From NCBI RefSeq assembly GCF_026745355.1, contig NC_079205.1:1619283-1683282 (forward strand): a DNA stretch of 64,000 nucleotides, written 5' to 3'. The notes beneath the pieces are model-generated. The model was not told the DNA's origin. It saw only the letters and a program-made list of their open reading frames with translations, and searched no databases. Shown here piece after piece: positions 21,891 through 34,006 of this stretch. Every line of letters starts with the position of its first letter. The stretch's first letter is position 1. The stretch is from Beta vulgaris subsp. vulgaris. Its lineage: Eukaryota; Streptophyta; Magnoliopsida; Caryophyllales; Amaranthaceae. Made by a program: the position numbers and the translations under genes.

Positions 21891-23319
21891 TGTTGAGCCA
21901 CTATGGTTTTGATGATGACAAACTAAAGTAATAACTAACAAGGTTTATAAGTTTTATGTGTGCAAGGTTCAGTGATTAATAATAGTGCTTTCTAAAGATA
22001 ATAAGTGAAGTTCCTGAGTTGGAACTCCAAGAGAAGAACAAGTTCCTAAGTGATGATTCATGATTATAGTTCTTGTAACAGTTCCTCAAGGGACAGTTCC
22101 TCAAGGGACAAGTTCCTCAAGGGACAGTTCCTCGAGGGACAGTTCCTCGAGGGACAGTTCCTCGAGGGACAGTTCATCAAGGGACAGTTCCTCAAGGAAC
22201 TGTCTGTTGTTCCTCAAGGAACTGTCTGCTGTTCCTCAAGGAACTATTCACAGTTCCTAAGGAACTATCTGTTGTTCCGTTCCAGATGCATTTGGTTTCA
22301 CAGTTCCTCAGGAATTACGTGCTCAGTTCCTCTGGAACTCATTCATGTTTTAGAGTTCCTTCAAGGGATGGGACGTATTAATCTTCAGAGCTGAAGATTT
22401 AAAGGGATGACATGAAGTCTAAGTTCAAGAGTATGTACTTAGGATTTATGTAAGTAATTTACGTTGCTATATACTAAGGAACTACATGGAATTAAATTAA
22501 TGCAACAATGGTTTTAAAAAGTATTTAACAGAGAGTTTCCAGGAAATATTGTTAATAAATAAAATAGTTTTTATTTTTAAAAAAGATCCTTTCTTTATTA
22601 CTGAATAAATAAAAATGGATTTCCTAAATAAATTCCTTATTTCTCTCAACTGTTTAAAACCACGTACTGTTAGTGGATTGTCCATTACTTTGCTTGTTCC
22701 TCAAGAAGTGTGAACGTGGGAAAATGATTCTACGTGGGTTACTGCTTCACACTTAGTGGAGGAACAAGTGGAACTGGCATGAGAAGACTTCACTATAAAA
22801 AGAGAAGTCTGCTTCATTACAATCCACCAACTGAAAACATATTTCTATTGCTAAATCTTAAGAGTTTTCTGAAAAGGTCTGTTGCACTATTAAGTGAGTT
22901 CCTAAGTTCCTTAAGTATTTAAGTTCAACGTAATTACTAGTGTTTTCACACAATTTGAGTTGTATTTTGGGGAACAAGGGTTGAGTGACTCTTGTAACGA
23001 CTTAGAGTTAAGTCAGTGAGTAGAGGCTTCGGAGTAGAAGCAAGAGAGAGGAGAGTTCCAGTAATCAGAGGGGATTACTGTGGGAACTTGAGTTCAAGAG
23101 GAACTCGTGTTGTAGAGTGTTATTGTAATAGAGTGATTGCAATAATAAAGTTTTTGAGGTTTTCCCTTCTTGATAGTGTCAAGAAGTTTCCTCAATTTTA
23201 TATTTCTCTATCTCTCATATCACTGTTCCTTTATAATTTTATAATTCCGCAAGAAACTTTGCCAAAAGTTACAAAGTACAATTCACCCCCCCTCTTGTAC
23301 GTGTTCCATTGAAGAATCA
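21891..23319 (+). repeat. Solo LTR (SIRE-like) inside the LINE
   Basis: 1,429 bp from TGTTGAGCCACTATGG to ...TTGAAGAATCA, flanked by a perfect 5-bp duplication ACAGT (21886-21890, 23320-23324). It separates the LINE RT from its zinc-binding domain. The CACCCCCCCTCTTGTACG motif near its end and its length match the LTR at 24821-26262. No internal retrotransposon sequence remains, so it arose by LTR-LTR recombination. Confidence 0.9.
22076..22195 (+). repeat. 15-bp palindromic tandem repeat in the solo LTR
   Basis: About eight copies of CAGTTCCTC(A/G)AGGGA. Each contains a near-palindrome TTCCTCGAGGGA, and further spaced GTTCCTCAAGGAAC palindromes follow to 22345. This repeat creates the serine- and glutamine-rich open frames here, which are not genes. 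Confidence 0.85.
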
Positions 23320-24654
23320 ACAGTGTTGCTGCTACTTATCAGAGATGATGAACCTAGGGATTAAAGAGGAATGGTGTCAGGTAATATGGAATCATCATAA
23401 TGTGCCAAAGCACAGCTTTGTGGGATGGTTAACAATGAAGAATATACTGCAGACTCGAGCTAGACTTGCAGCTATTGGTGTTTGTGAAGGGGCTAGTTGT
23501 CTGCTTTCTGACAATGGAATTTAAGATAATCAACACTTGTTTTTTGAATGTTACTACAGCAAGAAGTGCTTGCTTCAGATTAAAAGGTGGCTGGACTTTT
23601 ACCACTAAACTATACCCGCTACAGTTGGATTATTGTATCGAAATAGAACTTTTGTCGAACACTCCAATTGGACGTAATCAAGACAGGATCAGAAAAGTAT
23701 CATGAAATTTATGTTTCGAATAATCCTCCACAGCTCATTGGGTGGGTGAAAAGAAGGTACAAAGGAAGTAAGTTTAGGAAGCAGGTTGTGTATAAAATTC
23801 GGCAGGAAAGTAATAATATTTTGTGCAATCATAGTATGCACACAATAGAAAGAACTGTAAAGGAAGTTTAATATGTAGTTAAGCAGAAGGTTAAGATTAG
23901 ATTGCCTATAATTAGGCGTTTAACAGATCATGATATTTAGTGGCTGTATAGTTTGTAAACCAGTGGGTGTTTGTATAGTGGTGATTGTTGTTGCTGCTGG
24001 GGCAGTTTTAGGATATATGTTTGTTTGAAGCAATATGATTTTTACTTGCCAAAAATAATAACCGTTTTTTCAGGTGTTGACAGAAAGGTTACTTATACTA
24101 AGGAACTCGTAGGAACTATATTTTGACGTACATGATTCTTAAAGGAACCATCTAATAAGCTCAAAAACCGATTTTTTAGCATGATATTGACCAAGTAAAA
24201 TATTTTATTGTGTTATAGATTCTTGGTTGAATTTTCGGGTGTTTAGAAATCTTATTCTTCTATAGTTATTGAATTAGGAACCATAATTTGAAGCAGTCTA
24301 ACTTGCTGCTCCCTTGCTTCAAATTTACAACCTTCACCTTTGACCTTGATAATCGAAACATAAATACTCGAACATCCAGTTATTTGACGTACTTCTCGTC
24401 AAATTTCACAACATCTAGACAACTCAACATGTTATCGACCATTGCATGCCATCTTCCATTCTTTGAGTAAAAAGAATAAACAGCAAACCACCATAACAAG
24501 AGTGGTTGATGATGATTAAGTGTGCATCATGGTGAAGAGAAGTCCTTCAGAAGGTCATGTGGAGAGAGGTGCTCCAAAAAAATAGGTGTTTGTGATAATC
24601 TGCATCAACATATTAAAATTAATTTAAGGAGATAATGTTGGTGAGAAGTAGGGA

Positions 24655-24820
24655 TGGCAGTGGGGCAGGTTAAAGAGGAGACCCGTCCTATCCCCGCCGA
24701 AGTGGGGCGATGATGGGTCTAGGTTTGGCGGGGATGGAGATTAAAATCCTACCCGCAATGGGTGGTGCGTGGAGCGGGTATGGATTTTATGATATCCCCA
24801 CCCCATCCTGCTATATAATA
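24655..24820 (+). other. GGGATGGCAGTGGGGC-type repeat fragment
   Basis: TAGGGATGGCAGTGGGGCAG opens a G/C-richer stretch with CCCGTCC/GGCGGGGATGG repeats ending near CCCCATCCTGC. This resembles terminal sequence of non-autonomous hAT-like elements, but target duplication could not be shown because the LTR abuts it. Confidence 0.35.
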
Positions 24821-26262
24821 TGAGCACTATAAAGAGGGAGGGTGAATTATAGTGAGAGAATATGTTATACTTTTTACGGAATTAAAAGATAGGTAGGGAA
24901 CACAAAATGAGAACACGAGAGATTTTAGTGAGGAAAAACTTCCTAGGCCCAATAGAAAGAAACAACCTTGACCACAAGGTATTTTAACTCAATATTTTCC
25001 ACTATATATAATAGGCCAAACGACTCTGTTTAAAAACCTATTACTTTTCTCTCGGGCCATAACCTGAGTTCCTAAACTCAAATTCCCAACAATAGTTCCC
25101 ACAACTGTTGTTCCTCTCGAACTTCCCTCGAAGTTACTTTCTCTTCCTCTTACTTACGCTTCACTCAAAGCTTCTCACACTTACAAGATTTCACTCTAAC
25201 CCTTACCCAAAAATACAATTTGTAAAACAATGGAAGAGTGATAACTCAAATAAAGTAAGTATAAATTCTCTTAGAAATGGCACTGACTCTTAAGACAACT
25301 AAGAATATTTAGCTAAGTCAGACACAAAATAATCTAAGGTTTAGGTGCCTATTTACAGAGTACTTAGACAAGACATAAACTATTCACTACTTAAGTCCAT
25401 TATCCCAGTGATGTTCATAACTTAATTAATTAATTAGTTTTTATAAAATATTTCTTGAGAAATAATTAACTCACTTATCCTACTACTTACTTTAAACATA
25501 AGAAGCAGTAAATATTACGTGATTGTAAATGCTTGGGAAATAATTAATCTAAATAAATTAATTTAGACTTGGGAAGAAATTAATTAAGCCTACTAACCAC
25601 TAACTACAAACGTGTAGCAGCAGTGTTTAGTTGTGATATCTCATTACTTGAGGAATAATTAAAATATTTACTTTAAATAGTTTTTAGGAAAATATATTTA
25701 TGAATAAATAGGTTTATTTAAAATATAAAAGATAAGATTTAAAAGGTTTGGTATTATCCTAATTAAATCAGAAAATCATTTTAAATTTTTTCCTAACAAA
25801 TTAATAACAAATTCCCTAAAATAGTGGATCTAGTCAAAACTAACCAGGACTGCTAACTAACTAGTTGGGCACACAAATAATGTTAGGCGCACCACTTAGG
25901 AAATATTAGGGGTTTCTTAAGTCGTTTCTAAGTCTGTTCCTTAACCTTGTTCCTAACTGTGCCTGTGTCTGTTCCTTTCATGGGAAGATAACCAAGTTCC
26001 ATTTGAGAATTCAATACAAACTAAATTGAGCATTCACTCGACCTTAACAAGAAGATATTGAATGCATCCTAATGTATTCTAATCTTCACTCCAAGCTTGA
26101 TACTTCATCATTCGAACATCTTCACTTTGATCTTTGGTTAATTCTCCATTTTATTCTTCGATCAAGTATTCTCTTTGCTCGAGAATGAATTACCTACCAA
26201 CATAAAAAAAAATACAATATGTCTTTTGTGGTTAAGTCATCTTCAAAACTCAAGAGTCAACA
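24821..26262 (-). repeat. 3' LTR of a second SIRE-like element, minus strand
   Basis: On the minus strand it runs from TGTTGACTCTTGAGTTTTGA (26262) to ...TATAGTGCTCA (24821), with a CACCCTCCCTCTTTATAG motif near the end. The polypurine tract AAAAAGGGGGAAAT lies directly upstream (26263-26276), fixing it as the 3' LTR. Related to the solo LTR at 21891. Confidence 0.78.
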
Positions 26263-26475
26263 ATTTCCCCCTTTTTGAAGATGGCAACAAAAGGCATATA
26301 CAATATAATATGTAATTTATATATGTCACATAATAGACTTTTTATTTATTTTGTAACTAAGAGAAAAAACAATTTTATATAAACTTGGGAACATGAAACA
26401 TGGCTATAGAAAAATTATTTACCCTTATTGCCTTTCTCTTTCCCCCTTTGGCATCTTCAAAAATATTATGCCACG
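26263..26475 (-). mobile_element. SIRE-like internal 3' region, part 1
   Basis: Non-coding sequence between the polypurine tract and the CACTA insertion; another purine-rich tract (AAAGGGGGAAAGAGAAAGG on the minus strand, about 26431-26449) is present. Confidence 0.5.
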
Positions 26476-29266
26476 CACTAGTATGGAATTGGCTTTCAGC
26501 AACGCATCAAAATAGCCTACTACAATGCTATAAAGCGTCGCAAGCACTTTTACAAACGCACTAGGAAGTGTTCCGCTTGCCTGTGTCGCTACACCTTGTA
26601 GCTACGCTTTATTTCTGCGTCGGTATAGCTAGGATAAATGCGTCGCTAGTTCGGAACGCTTTCAAGCACGCTGTTGGGACACTTTATTAGCGTTGTAATA
26701 AGGTAGCTACGCTCCTAAAGCGTTGAACGAGATCTGATACAACTTACTATTTCCTATAGCCATAGAGACCACTAAAAGCGTCGTATAATACTTTCCACAC
26801 TTTTAAAGTGCCACAAGAGTTAATTTATGATCTCAATGCTATAATTACAAATTGGTTTAACATTTGCAAGTGAACCAAAATATAATATATTGATTAATGA
26901 AAAAATTAAATCGTTTAATACTCTATATAAGCAATCTTCAAACTAAAAATAACCAAAGTGTCTAACTCATTTAGACAAACTCAAGGTACAACCTAATGTA
27001 TGTAGAACAACAAATGTTAAAATTTATAATCCAACTAAATAATAACAAAACTTAATATATCTTGAGTCTTGTGCCCAAATAGATGTTCCAATGTCCTCAA
27101 ATCTTCGACATTCACTTTTTCGTTTTGGTGCATCCAAAATTAATCTGAGAGGCAAAAAAAAAATGTCAACAAAAGTAATTAAAAAAATGACATAAACATG
27201 CAACATACTAGTTTAACAAACAATAAATAAGATCTACTAGGAATGTTACCTTTCGACAAAAATCCAACTAGCTAATTAGATAATTAATGAGAGTTGTCAT
27301 TTCCAGAAGATGGAGCTTTATTAGCAGCCTACATCCAACAAGCATAAAACTAACAATTAGCATAGAACATGTATGAATCATATGACAAACAACTCAAAGT
27401 TTTTTTTCAAACCTGTGCACTAATAATATCAATCCCAGCATTGACATCAAATATCATGATTAATAATGGGTTACATATAACATATACACGATAAATTTGA
27501 CAATAGGTAACAATATACTAACTAACTTACACACTAACAATATAGTATATACTAACTAACTAACAGCATAATCAAAGATCTATTAAATCCAGAAACAATA
27601 TACTAACTAACTTGCACACTAATAGTTTTGAGCAGGTTTACCCCTGATTCGTCTGCATCATGGACTTCCCTTTCTACTTTCTTATCTTAATGAAGTAGAA
27701 GTACTAACATCATGACATCCATATTCCATATTTAGTTTTATCATTACCTTTGTTTTTTACCTTTGTTATTTTTTTTTTCTTCTTTTACACAAACAAGATC
27801 TGTGTACTGTGAGTACTACTCAAAACTCCACAAATAGTAGTTTATGGAATATTGTATTACTTTAAAATTAAATCAAGTACTCAATATGATTTATTCTCTA
27901 CTTCAATATGCAGTTGGGTCACTATTCTTCTCTTGCTTTTCCTAACCTCTCAACTATTGCATTTTAAATATTGTGAAACAAAAACAGCAATATAGACAAT
28001 CAAAAGAAGGATGACGCTAAAACTCATGGTTGTGTTGAATCGAAGGAGAAGGTGAATGATTGAATACAATTTCCGAATTAAAGAAGGATTTTTTTTCATG
28101 TACTACAAGAGTTTCATATACTATTACTTAGAGTAAATAGTGTATAATAACGATGATCAGCCTATATGGCTATATTTGATACACTTTGTTATTGGTGTAA
28201 ATCACTCCAATACAGAAAAGTTGAGTGAATGCAATGGGGAAACTTGCGATGATGAAGACATATATATAAAAATGATTGCAGTTAATGATAATCGAATGAA
28301 TGATCTCTCTCAAAGCTTAGACTCGATCTTTGAAATTGCATATTCGTCCCCACTTGATAATGTTTCATCAACATTCAACATACATATCGATCCCTGGGGG
28401 ATATTCTTCCTTAAGATACCGAATTCCTAAATAGAAGTTCATTAAGTTTTTACTATAAACGAATTCATGAGAATATGCGATAAAAGTAAGATTATTTGAC
28501 ATAATTTTCATTGAATGAAAGTCTGACCCTAGTTAAACAGTAAAAATTAACTGCAATAATTCGAATTGACTGAAAGTCACATAGAAAGAAATATCAACAA
28601 CATTCATCTATAATTCGAATTCAATGAAATTCGTAACTGGAGTCTCAATTTCCAAATTAAAGAACGAATTTTTTTTTTTACAGCAATAATTCGAATTAAA
28701 TGAAAGTTACATAGAAAGAAATACCGGCAAGCTTCATCTATAATTCGAATTCTATGAAATTCATACCAGCAACATTAATCCATGAATCGAATTGCAATTG
28801 AGTAAAATTCTTTCATAAAGAGAATACTTACTTGTTGAGCGAAATACGGTGGAGTCTTGCCCAGCAAAAATTTAAGTAAACTGGATCTTGCTGAAAGGAA
28901 TTGGAGTCTTCAAATTTCGAAACGTGAAACTGGATCTTGTTCGAGTGCAGAGAATTTGGAGTTGCTGAAAGGGAAGGACTTTGTTGTTCGAGACTTCGAG
29001 TGCAGAGAATTTGGAGTTGCGTGAAACTGAGAGTTGGAGTAAATTAGGGCTTTGTTTTTTCTTCCTAGTTTAGGCTTACCTGTTTTAGTGGTGGGAGTTT
29101 TGAATTTTTTTTTAATTTTATGCGGGCTTTTTTGTTCACAAGAAATTGGAAACTGGCAACGCTTTGTTAAAAGTGCTCCAATTTGTTCCATCAATTTTAT
29201 GAGTCAGCACTTTTTTTAACAAGTGTTGCTATTTAAGCGCTCCTAAAGGCTATTTTTCTAGTAGTG
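26476..29266. mobile_element. Non-autonomous CACTA (En/Spm) element
   Basis: Starts CACTAGTATGGAATTGGC and ends GGCTATTTTTCTAGTAGTG, flanked by a 3-bp duplication ACG (26473-26475, 29267-29269). Subterminal repeats of AAGCGTCG / AGCTACGCT / GCGTTG type fill the first 350 bp, and GCTTTGTTAAAAGTGCTCC-type units lie near the right end. The 2.8-kb interior has no transposase. A 96-codon frame at 28140-28430 is unrecognised, and a ~125-bp tandem duplication lies at about 28556-28770 (AATTCGAATT...ACATAGAAAGAAAT). It splits the SIRE-like element. Confidence 0.85.
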
Positions 29267-29269
29267 ACG

Positions 29270-29592
29270 ATTTCGAAAAGATGAAATGTATCTATCAAAA
29301 CCCATCACACCACCAAACTTTGTTAGAAACAATTTGGTTACTATAGGCGAATAAAGCATTTAACTCTCAAAAACCGCAATCCAAGAATATAAGTCATTCA
29401 AGAGATGCACACATGCAAAAAGATTCAACTTAGAATTAGTAAATTAACATTGTTCCATTGTCGCATGCGAAGGAAGGAAAGAAAGAAAGAAAATACACAA
29501 AAAAAATTGTTCCCATAAGATATAAGAAACAAAATTAAACTAGGAAGAGTGTTTAAGGCTTAGGAGAGGAGGGTTGTTCGACCACTTCTTTG
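29270..29592 (-). mobile_element. SIRE-like internal region, part 2
   Basis: Lies between the two CACTA insertions. No coding domain is recognisable; a GAAAGAAAGAAAGAAAA simple tract is at 29474-29492. Assigned to the SIRE-like element by position only. Confidence 0.4.
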
Positions 29593-31282
29593 CACTAGTG
29601 GAAAAAACCTTATATGTCACTTAGTAACAGATAAAACCGCATCCGAAAATATACATTAAAAATGAGAAGGAATGTTGAGAATACAATCTGATGCAGTCCT
29701 CTTGTGGATCGCAACAGATTAAATAATCTGATTCGGCTTATTTAAAAGCTGATGCGGTTTAGTGGACCGCATGAGATCTTTGTGTTAATATTCGCTCAAA
29801 ACTCACATTTGCAGCCTTTGGACCAACACTGAATATGGCCCGCGAAAAAATGGCCCAGCACGCAAACACATTACGGACGGCCCATATACGCAAACAAAAA
29901 TGACCAAGCTCTCTCTCCTCCCTCATAACCCCAATCACCCCTCTCACCCAAACCCTAATTTTCCGCCTCTCCCCTCTCCCTTTCTCCTCTCTACTCTCTA
30001 CTCATCATCCACGCCGTCTCCTCACTCCTCTTTCCTCTCAACAAGCAAAGGAGTCTGCATCCCTAATTAACTAATTAATAGTGAAATGAAGAACGAAGAT
30101 GAACGAAGATGAACGAAGAACGAAGAAATGAAGAGCCAAAATGGGTAATGAAGAAATGAAGAACGAAATGAAGAGTGAAACGAAGAAATGAAGAGACGAA
30201 GAATCGAATAACGAAAGTGATTTGTTTGAGTTTTGATGGGATTTTGTTTTCGTTTTTTTCTTCGTTTTTTCGTTTTGTTTTTCCAGATTTTTTTGTTTTT
30301 TACGAGATTTCTTCGTTTTTGTCTTTTTTCTTCGTTTTTTCGTTTTTAAGCGAGTTTTTTCCTTTTTTTACGAGATTTTTCATTTTTTTTTATTTTTTCG
30401 TCAATTTTTTCGTTTTTCTTTTACCAAATATCTTCGTTTTTTGGTTTCTTCCTTTTTTTCGTTTTTTCCGTTCTTTTACTAGATTTCTTCGTTTATTCGT
30501 TTGAGTTTTTTTGGTTTCGATTTTCGTTTCGATTTTTTTGTTTAAGTCTCTTAATTTTTTTATCTGATTTAGTTTTTCTTTTTTAGGTCTTAATTTTTTA
30601 TCTTTTTCGTTTTTAGCCTCGTCATTTTCGCTTGTTTTTTTTTGTAGTTGTTGGTTTTGGATATGTATTGCAATTTCCTATACATAAATAAATTTGGATG
30701 GTATGGTTTTCCATTTTTTGTACACATATTATCCGTAATTTTATATATAATTATTTTCTGTGTTCATGTTGTTCCTCTGTATTTTTTTTAATTATCGTAC
30801 ATATATTGTTGTAATTATCGTTTTATAAGTTGAGTTTTTGTGTGATTATCGTACTGTATTGTTGTAGACGAATTTGTAAATGTTAAATCTGATTTTTATT
30901 TTGTATAATTTTTCCTATTATTTGGACTAGATATAAGAGGACACCAAACACACCAAAAAGTGATTTATACAAAGCACAGTACTGTGCTTTGTATAAAGCG
31001 CTTTTTTTAACACCAAAAATTGACTTGTTGATGCGGTCATTTTAAGAATCGCATCAGTATTTTGACTTGTTGATACGGTTCATGGGGAAAATAAACCGCA
31101 TCAGATTATGAGTAATCTGATGTGGTTTTTCCCATGAACCACATTAGATTATGGTTTTCTGATCCGGTTTTGGACTGTATCAGAATTTATTAGACAGCTG
31201 TTGCGAGCGCATCTGATGTGGACCAAAACCGCATCTGAAAGGTCAGTTTTGACCGCATCAGGTGGGGTTTTTTCCACTAGTG
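29593..31282. mobile_element. Second non-autonomous CACTA element
   Basis: Perfect 17-bp terminal inverted repeats CACTAGTGGAAAAAACC / GGTTTTTTCCACTAGTG. Subterminal repeats TGATGCGGTTT/AACCGCATCAGA occur at both ends (29630-29780 and 31020-31260). The core is low-complexity, a GAACGAAGAAATGAA purine tract at 30080-30190 followed by TTTTTTCGTTTTTTCTTCG pyrimidine repeats to 30660. The flanking trinucleotides (TTG and AAT) do not match. No transposase is encoded. Confidence 0.8.
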
Positions 31283-31890
31283 AATTCCACCACATCGTCC
31301 AACTTGACCATCACTTCCTTGTGGCTGCTTTCAATGGTCTTAGCAAGCTTGAACATGATATCCTTCAAAGTCATCAAATTCTTGTTCATCTTTTGTAGGT
31401 ATGTGGTCATATCTCCAAGTTGCTCCATAATCATCGTTTGACCCGCTAAAGCTTTGTCAACCTTCACCGTCAACCCTTGCACTAGCCCATTCACTCCTTG
31501 TGCTTCATGAGCAAAATATATCATAGATTCCAAGTGACCCATAACCAATATAAACAAATAATCTAACCTTTGTGCATGAGTAAAGGTATAAGTAGCACCA
31601 ATGGAATGGTTTTGGGATGAGGAAGGTGAGGGGTATGTGGGTTGGGTTCGGCGGTGGGTTCCTTAGGATCAGGAACAACAGTTTGTTCCTTTATGATGGG
31701 AACAATTGCAGGTTTCTTCCCTTGGGAACAGGAGATGTAGGCGGTTTGGAAGGAGGAGGAATTGGGGAGTTTTGTGGTTTAGGATGAGGGGAGATGCAAT
31801 ATTAGGTGGAGTGGTGTCCAGGGGAACTGGGGATTGTTCCCTAGATGGAGGAATGCAAGCCTCATAGGCTTCTTTGGCGATCACCCTAAG
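31283..31890 (-). pseudogene. SIRE-like 3' ORF remnant (env-like or gag-like, coiled coil)
   Basis: Minus-strand frames 31884-31669 and 31557-31283 encode a proline-rich stretch followed by a helical segment (MTTYLQKMNKNLMTLKDIMF). The second frame is cut by the CACTA element. Position upstream of a polypurine tract and 3' LTR suits the extra 3' ORF known in SIRE elements, but sequence alone does not prove that. It may also be an unrelated retroelement gag. Confidence 0.4.
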
Positions 31891-33540
31891 TCATGGATAC
31901 ATATTGATAATAGTTATGCTTTGAAAGTTTACTTAGATCGTCAATTGCTTTGTGAACCATGGGTTGAAGAGATGACTTTGGGCTTTTTATCTATATTTGT
32001 TCTTGACTAGAGTTATGGGTTAAGACTCTTGGAAAACCCTCATGAGAGCAAACTCGTCCATTAAAGCAGTCTATGAGTTGAAAGGGATTGTTGCATATCT
32101 TTATTTGTGAAAATTAGTTGTTTTGGACTTATTTTGAACATCTTTATTTCCACATCTTTATTTCGGTTGAAGAGATGACTTTGGGCTTATTATCTATATT
32201 TTTCCTCTTCATTTATATCATCTTTTAACATATTTTGCATAATTTAGAATAATTGAGTTATTTGTAGCTTATTTGTGAATATAAGTTATTTTGGTCATTT
32301 CTACAGGGTTTGGTAATGCTTATTTGTGTTTGATGTTGTAGGATCAACCTTAGAGGTCTCCATACCACACACCAAGCATAGAGTGGAGCAATTTTGCCAA
32401 AATAAGAGCTTTTGGAAGGATATGTGCACAAGAGTCATATTAAAATGGTCATAGCTTTCATCACAAATAATATTTTTCAGTAATTCAAGTTGGAGATGAA
32501 ATTCCAGTTCGATAGCTTTCCAATGATCGATCATAATCAAAATTCAGACAAAAAGTTAAAGAGATATGTCTCTTTGAAGTCAGGTGCGTCTGCCACAACG
32601 GAGCGCCCGCTCCGTATTGTGTGGAGCGCCCGCTCCAGAAACCTATAAACCTTCTGCCTGCGTGAAATTGTATGGGAAGCCCGTTCCAAACTATATGGAG
32701 CGCCCGCGCAGCTTGAATTTATTTTGCGACTTGTTTTCAACATGTTTAATGATGTAATGTTTAAATCTTTTAAAAGGCATGAACCCCGAACTTTTTGAAG
32801 GGGATGAAGGAGGGCTAGCATCCATAAGCTTAGTTACATGTTTTGCTTAGGGTTTTTAGAGAGAGAAGTGAGAGAAACTTGTTCAAAAGTTTGGAATTTG
32901 AAAAATATCAGAAGGAAACTTGAAGATTTGGAGAGTCCTTACAACTTTAATGAGAATTTCTTACTCTCTCTCATATTTTGTTGCTTTATTTACTTATTTT
33001 CATATTATTTTCACTCTATTTACTTTTTCATCCTAGATTAGTGTTTGATTTCATATTTTAATTTGTTGTTTGTTTCATTTAAAATTTATTATGATTTGTG
33101 AGTAGTTATTTTGCTTGGGAGGGGATGAAGCCATCAATGATATCATGAGCCTTTGGGGGGTATATTTGGATTATTTTTGAAAAGTGAAATCAAATGAGCA
33201 ATAGGGGTTTTATTGTTGGTTTTTGGGAATGGCTTCCATGAAAACTTAATTAATAGTCACTTAACTAAACTTGCATGAAAATAGGGGTTTTAGTTAAGGG
33301 ATTTATTTAGTCTTTCTTGTTATTCATGCTCTTTAGTTGGGGATTGTTGCATGAAAATAAAACATAATATCCAATTTGAGTAATGATGTGGATGAGTGAA
33401 AGATTAGAAATTGTGAAGAAAATTGGGAGTGTAGATGGTGAGGGAAGAGAGAATTGGGGTTAGGGGTTTTGAGAGAGAGAGAGAGAGAAGGTGAGAGAAA
33501 GAAGATGAAGTTAGATGAGGGTTTGAAAGAGAGTGAAAGA
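31891..33540. other. Non-coding LTR-like sequence
   Basis: No gene. GAGCGCCCGCTCC-type palindromes at 32600-32710, a duplicated GTTGAAGAGATGACTTTGGGC (about 31961 and 32166) and a following AGGGTTTTTAGAGAGAGAAG leader are typical of plant gypsy LTR/UTR sequence. The ends could not be defined. A GA microsatellite lies at about 33472-33490. Confidence 0.4.
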
Positions 33541-33860
33541 AATTAGAAGAACTCGTGGGTTTTACTCAACGAATCTGCGTCTCGCCCGACCGGGCGGATT
33601 TCGCCCGACCGCCCGGGCGGAAAATTTGCCTTAGAATTTTTTCGTTCTGATTTTTTTTCTTTTAATTTGTGCTTACGCGCCCGCCCGGGCGGATTTCGCC
33701 CGACCGCCCGGGAGGAATTTCTTCCTTAGTCATTTTTCACGTTTCTGAATTGCCCAGCTATTGATGCTTGCGCGCCCTGCCCGGGCAGATTTCGCCCGAC
33801 CACCCGGGTGGTGCCCAGTGCACATACTTCTTCGCTTTAGTCCATTTTTTCCATGCTCCT
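33540..33860 (-). repeat. GC-rich palindromic repeats, 3' non-coding region of gypsy element
   Basis: Three copies of a unit built on GCCCGGGCGGATTTCGCCCG (about 33580-33620, 33680-33715, 33775-33815). They resemble five units in this element's LTR (40412-40745), although this segment lies downstream of integrase. Confidence 0.7.
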
Positions 33861-34006
33861 GCAGTGGTGTTCCACACATATGAAAATTTTTCACTCAAAA
33901 AAAAAAAAATTAAAATAAAATCAAAAGAAAAATGAAAAAGTAGGAAATTGGGTTGCCTCCCAATAAGCGCTAGTTTTTAAGGTCATTAGCTCGACCACCT
34001 CTTGTA

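Larger units (their letters stand above)
20574..24060 (+). pseudogene. L1-type LINE reverse transcriptase, split by a solo LTR
   Basis: The frame opens right at the LTR edge (ITLIPKV, then CPISC and VIYKYITKLLC). It continues through GAFVANRSILQNILLCQDIV, KIDLQKAYDTVSWEF and the catalytic FADD (CFADDVVLFC, about 21132), then KSDFYSCG and YLGLPIS to about 21890. After the solo LTR the zf-RVT domain resumes (VPKHSFVGWLTMKNILQTRARLA...HLFFEC, 23325-23580). The 3' UTR ends about 24058. Frameshifts are many. The 5' half is missing, which suggests the SIRE element inserted into this LINE and the far side was later lost. Confidence 0.88.
16070..24655 (+). repeat. Segmental duplication, copy B, split by nested retroelements
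   Basis: Homologous to copy A (6545-8700). The copy A sequence is followed to about 16256 (ATTGAATAAGCTGTTGAACT, CTCCTT) and resumes at about 24095 (AAGGAACTCGTAGGAACTAT). The intervening 7.8 kb consists of SIRE, LINE and LTR sequence. This copy supplies the empty site for the Helitron at 7675-8223. Confidence 0.7.

Noticed and set aside
22076..22195. Regularly spaced short repeats that could suggest a CRISPR array
   Set aside because: Units are contiguous with no unique spacers, and this is a plant nuclear LTR. The same applies to 63471-63889.
22050..22394. Serine/glutamine-repeat open frames
   Set aside because: Produced by the 15-bp tandem repeat inside a solo LTR.
28140..28430. 96-codon frame inside the first CACTA element
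   Set aside because: Not recognisable as transposase or host protein and without conserved motifs; left as undetermined interior.
30175..30504. Phenylalanine-rich 109-codon frame
   Set aside because: Translation of the TTTTTTCG pyrimidine tract in a CACTA core.
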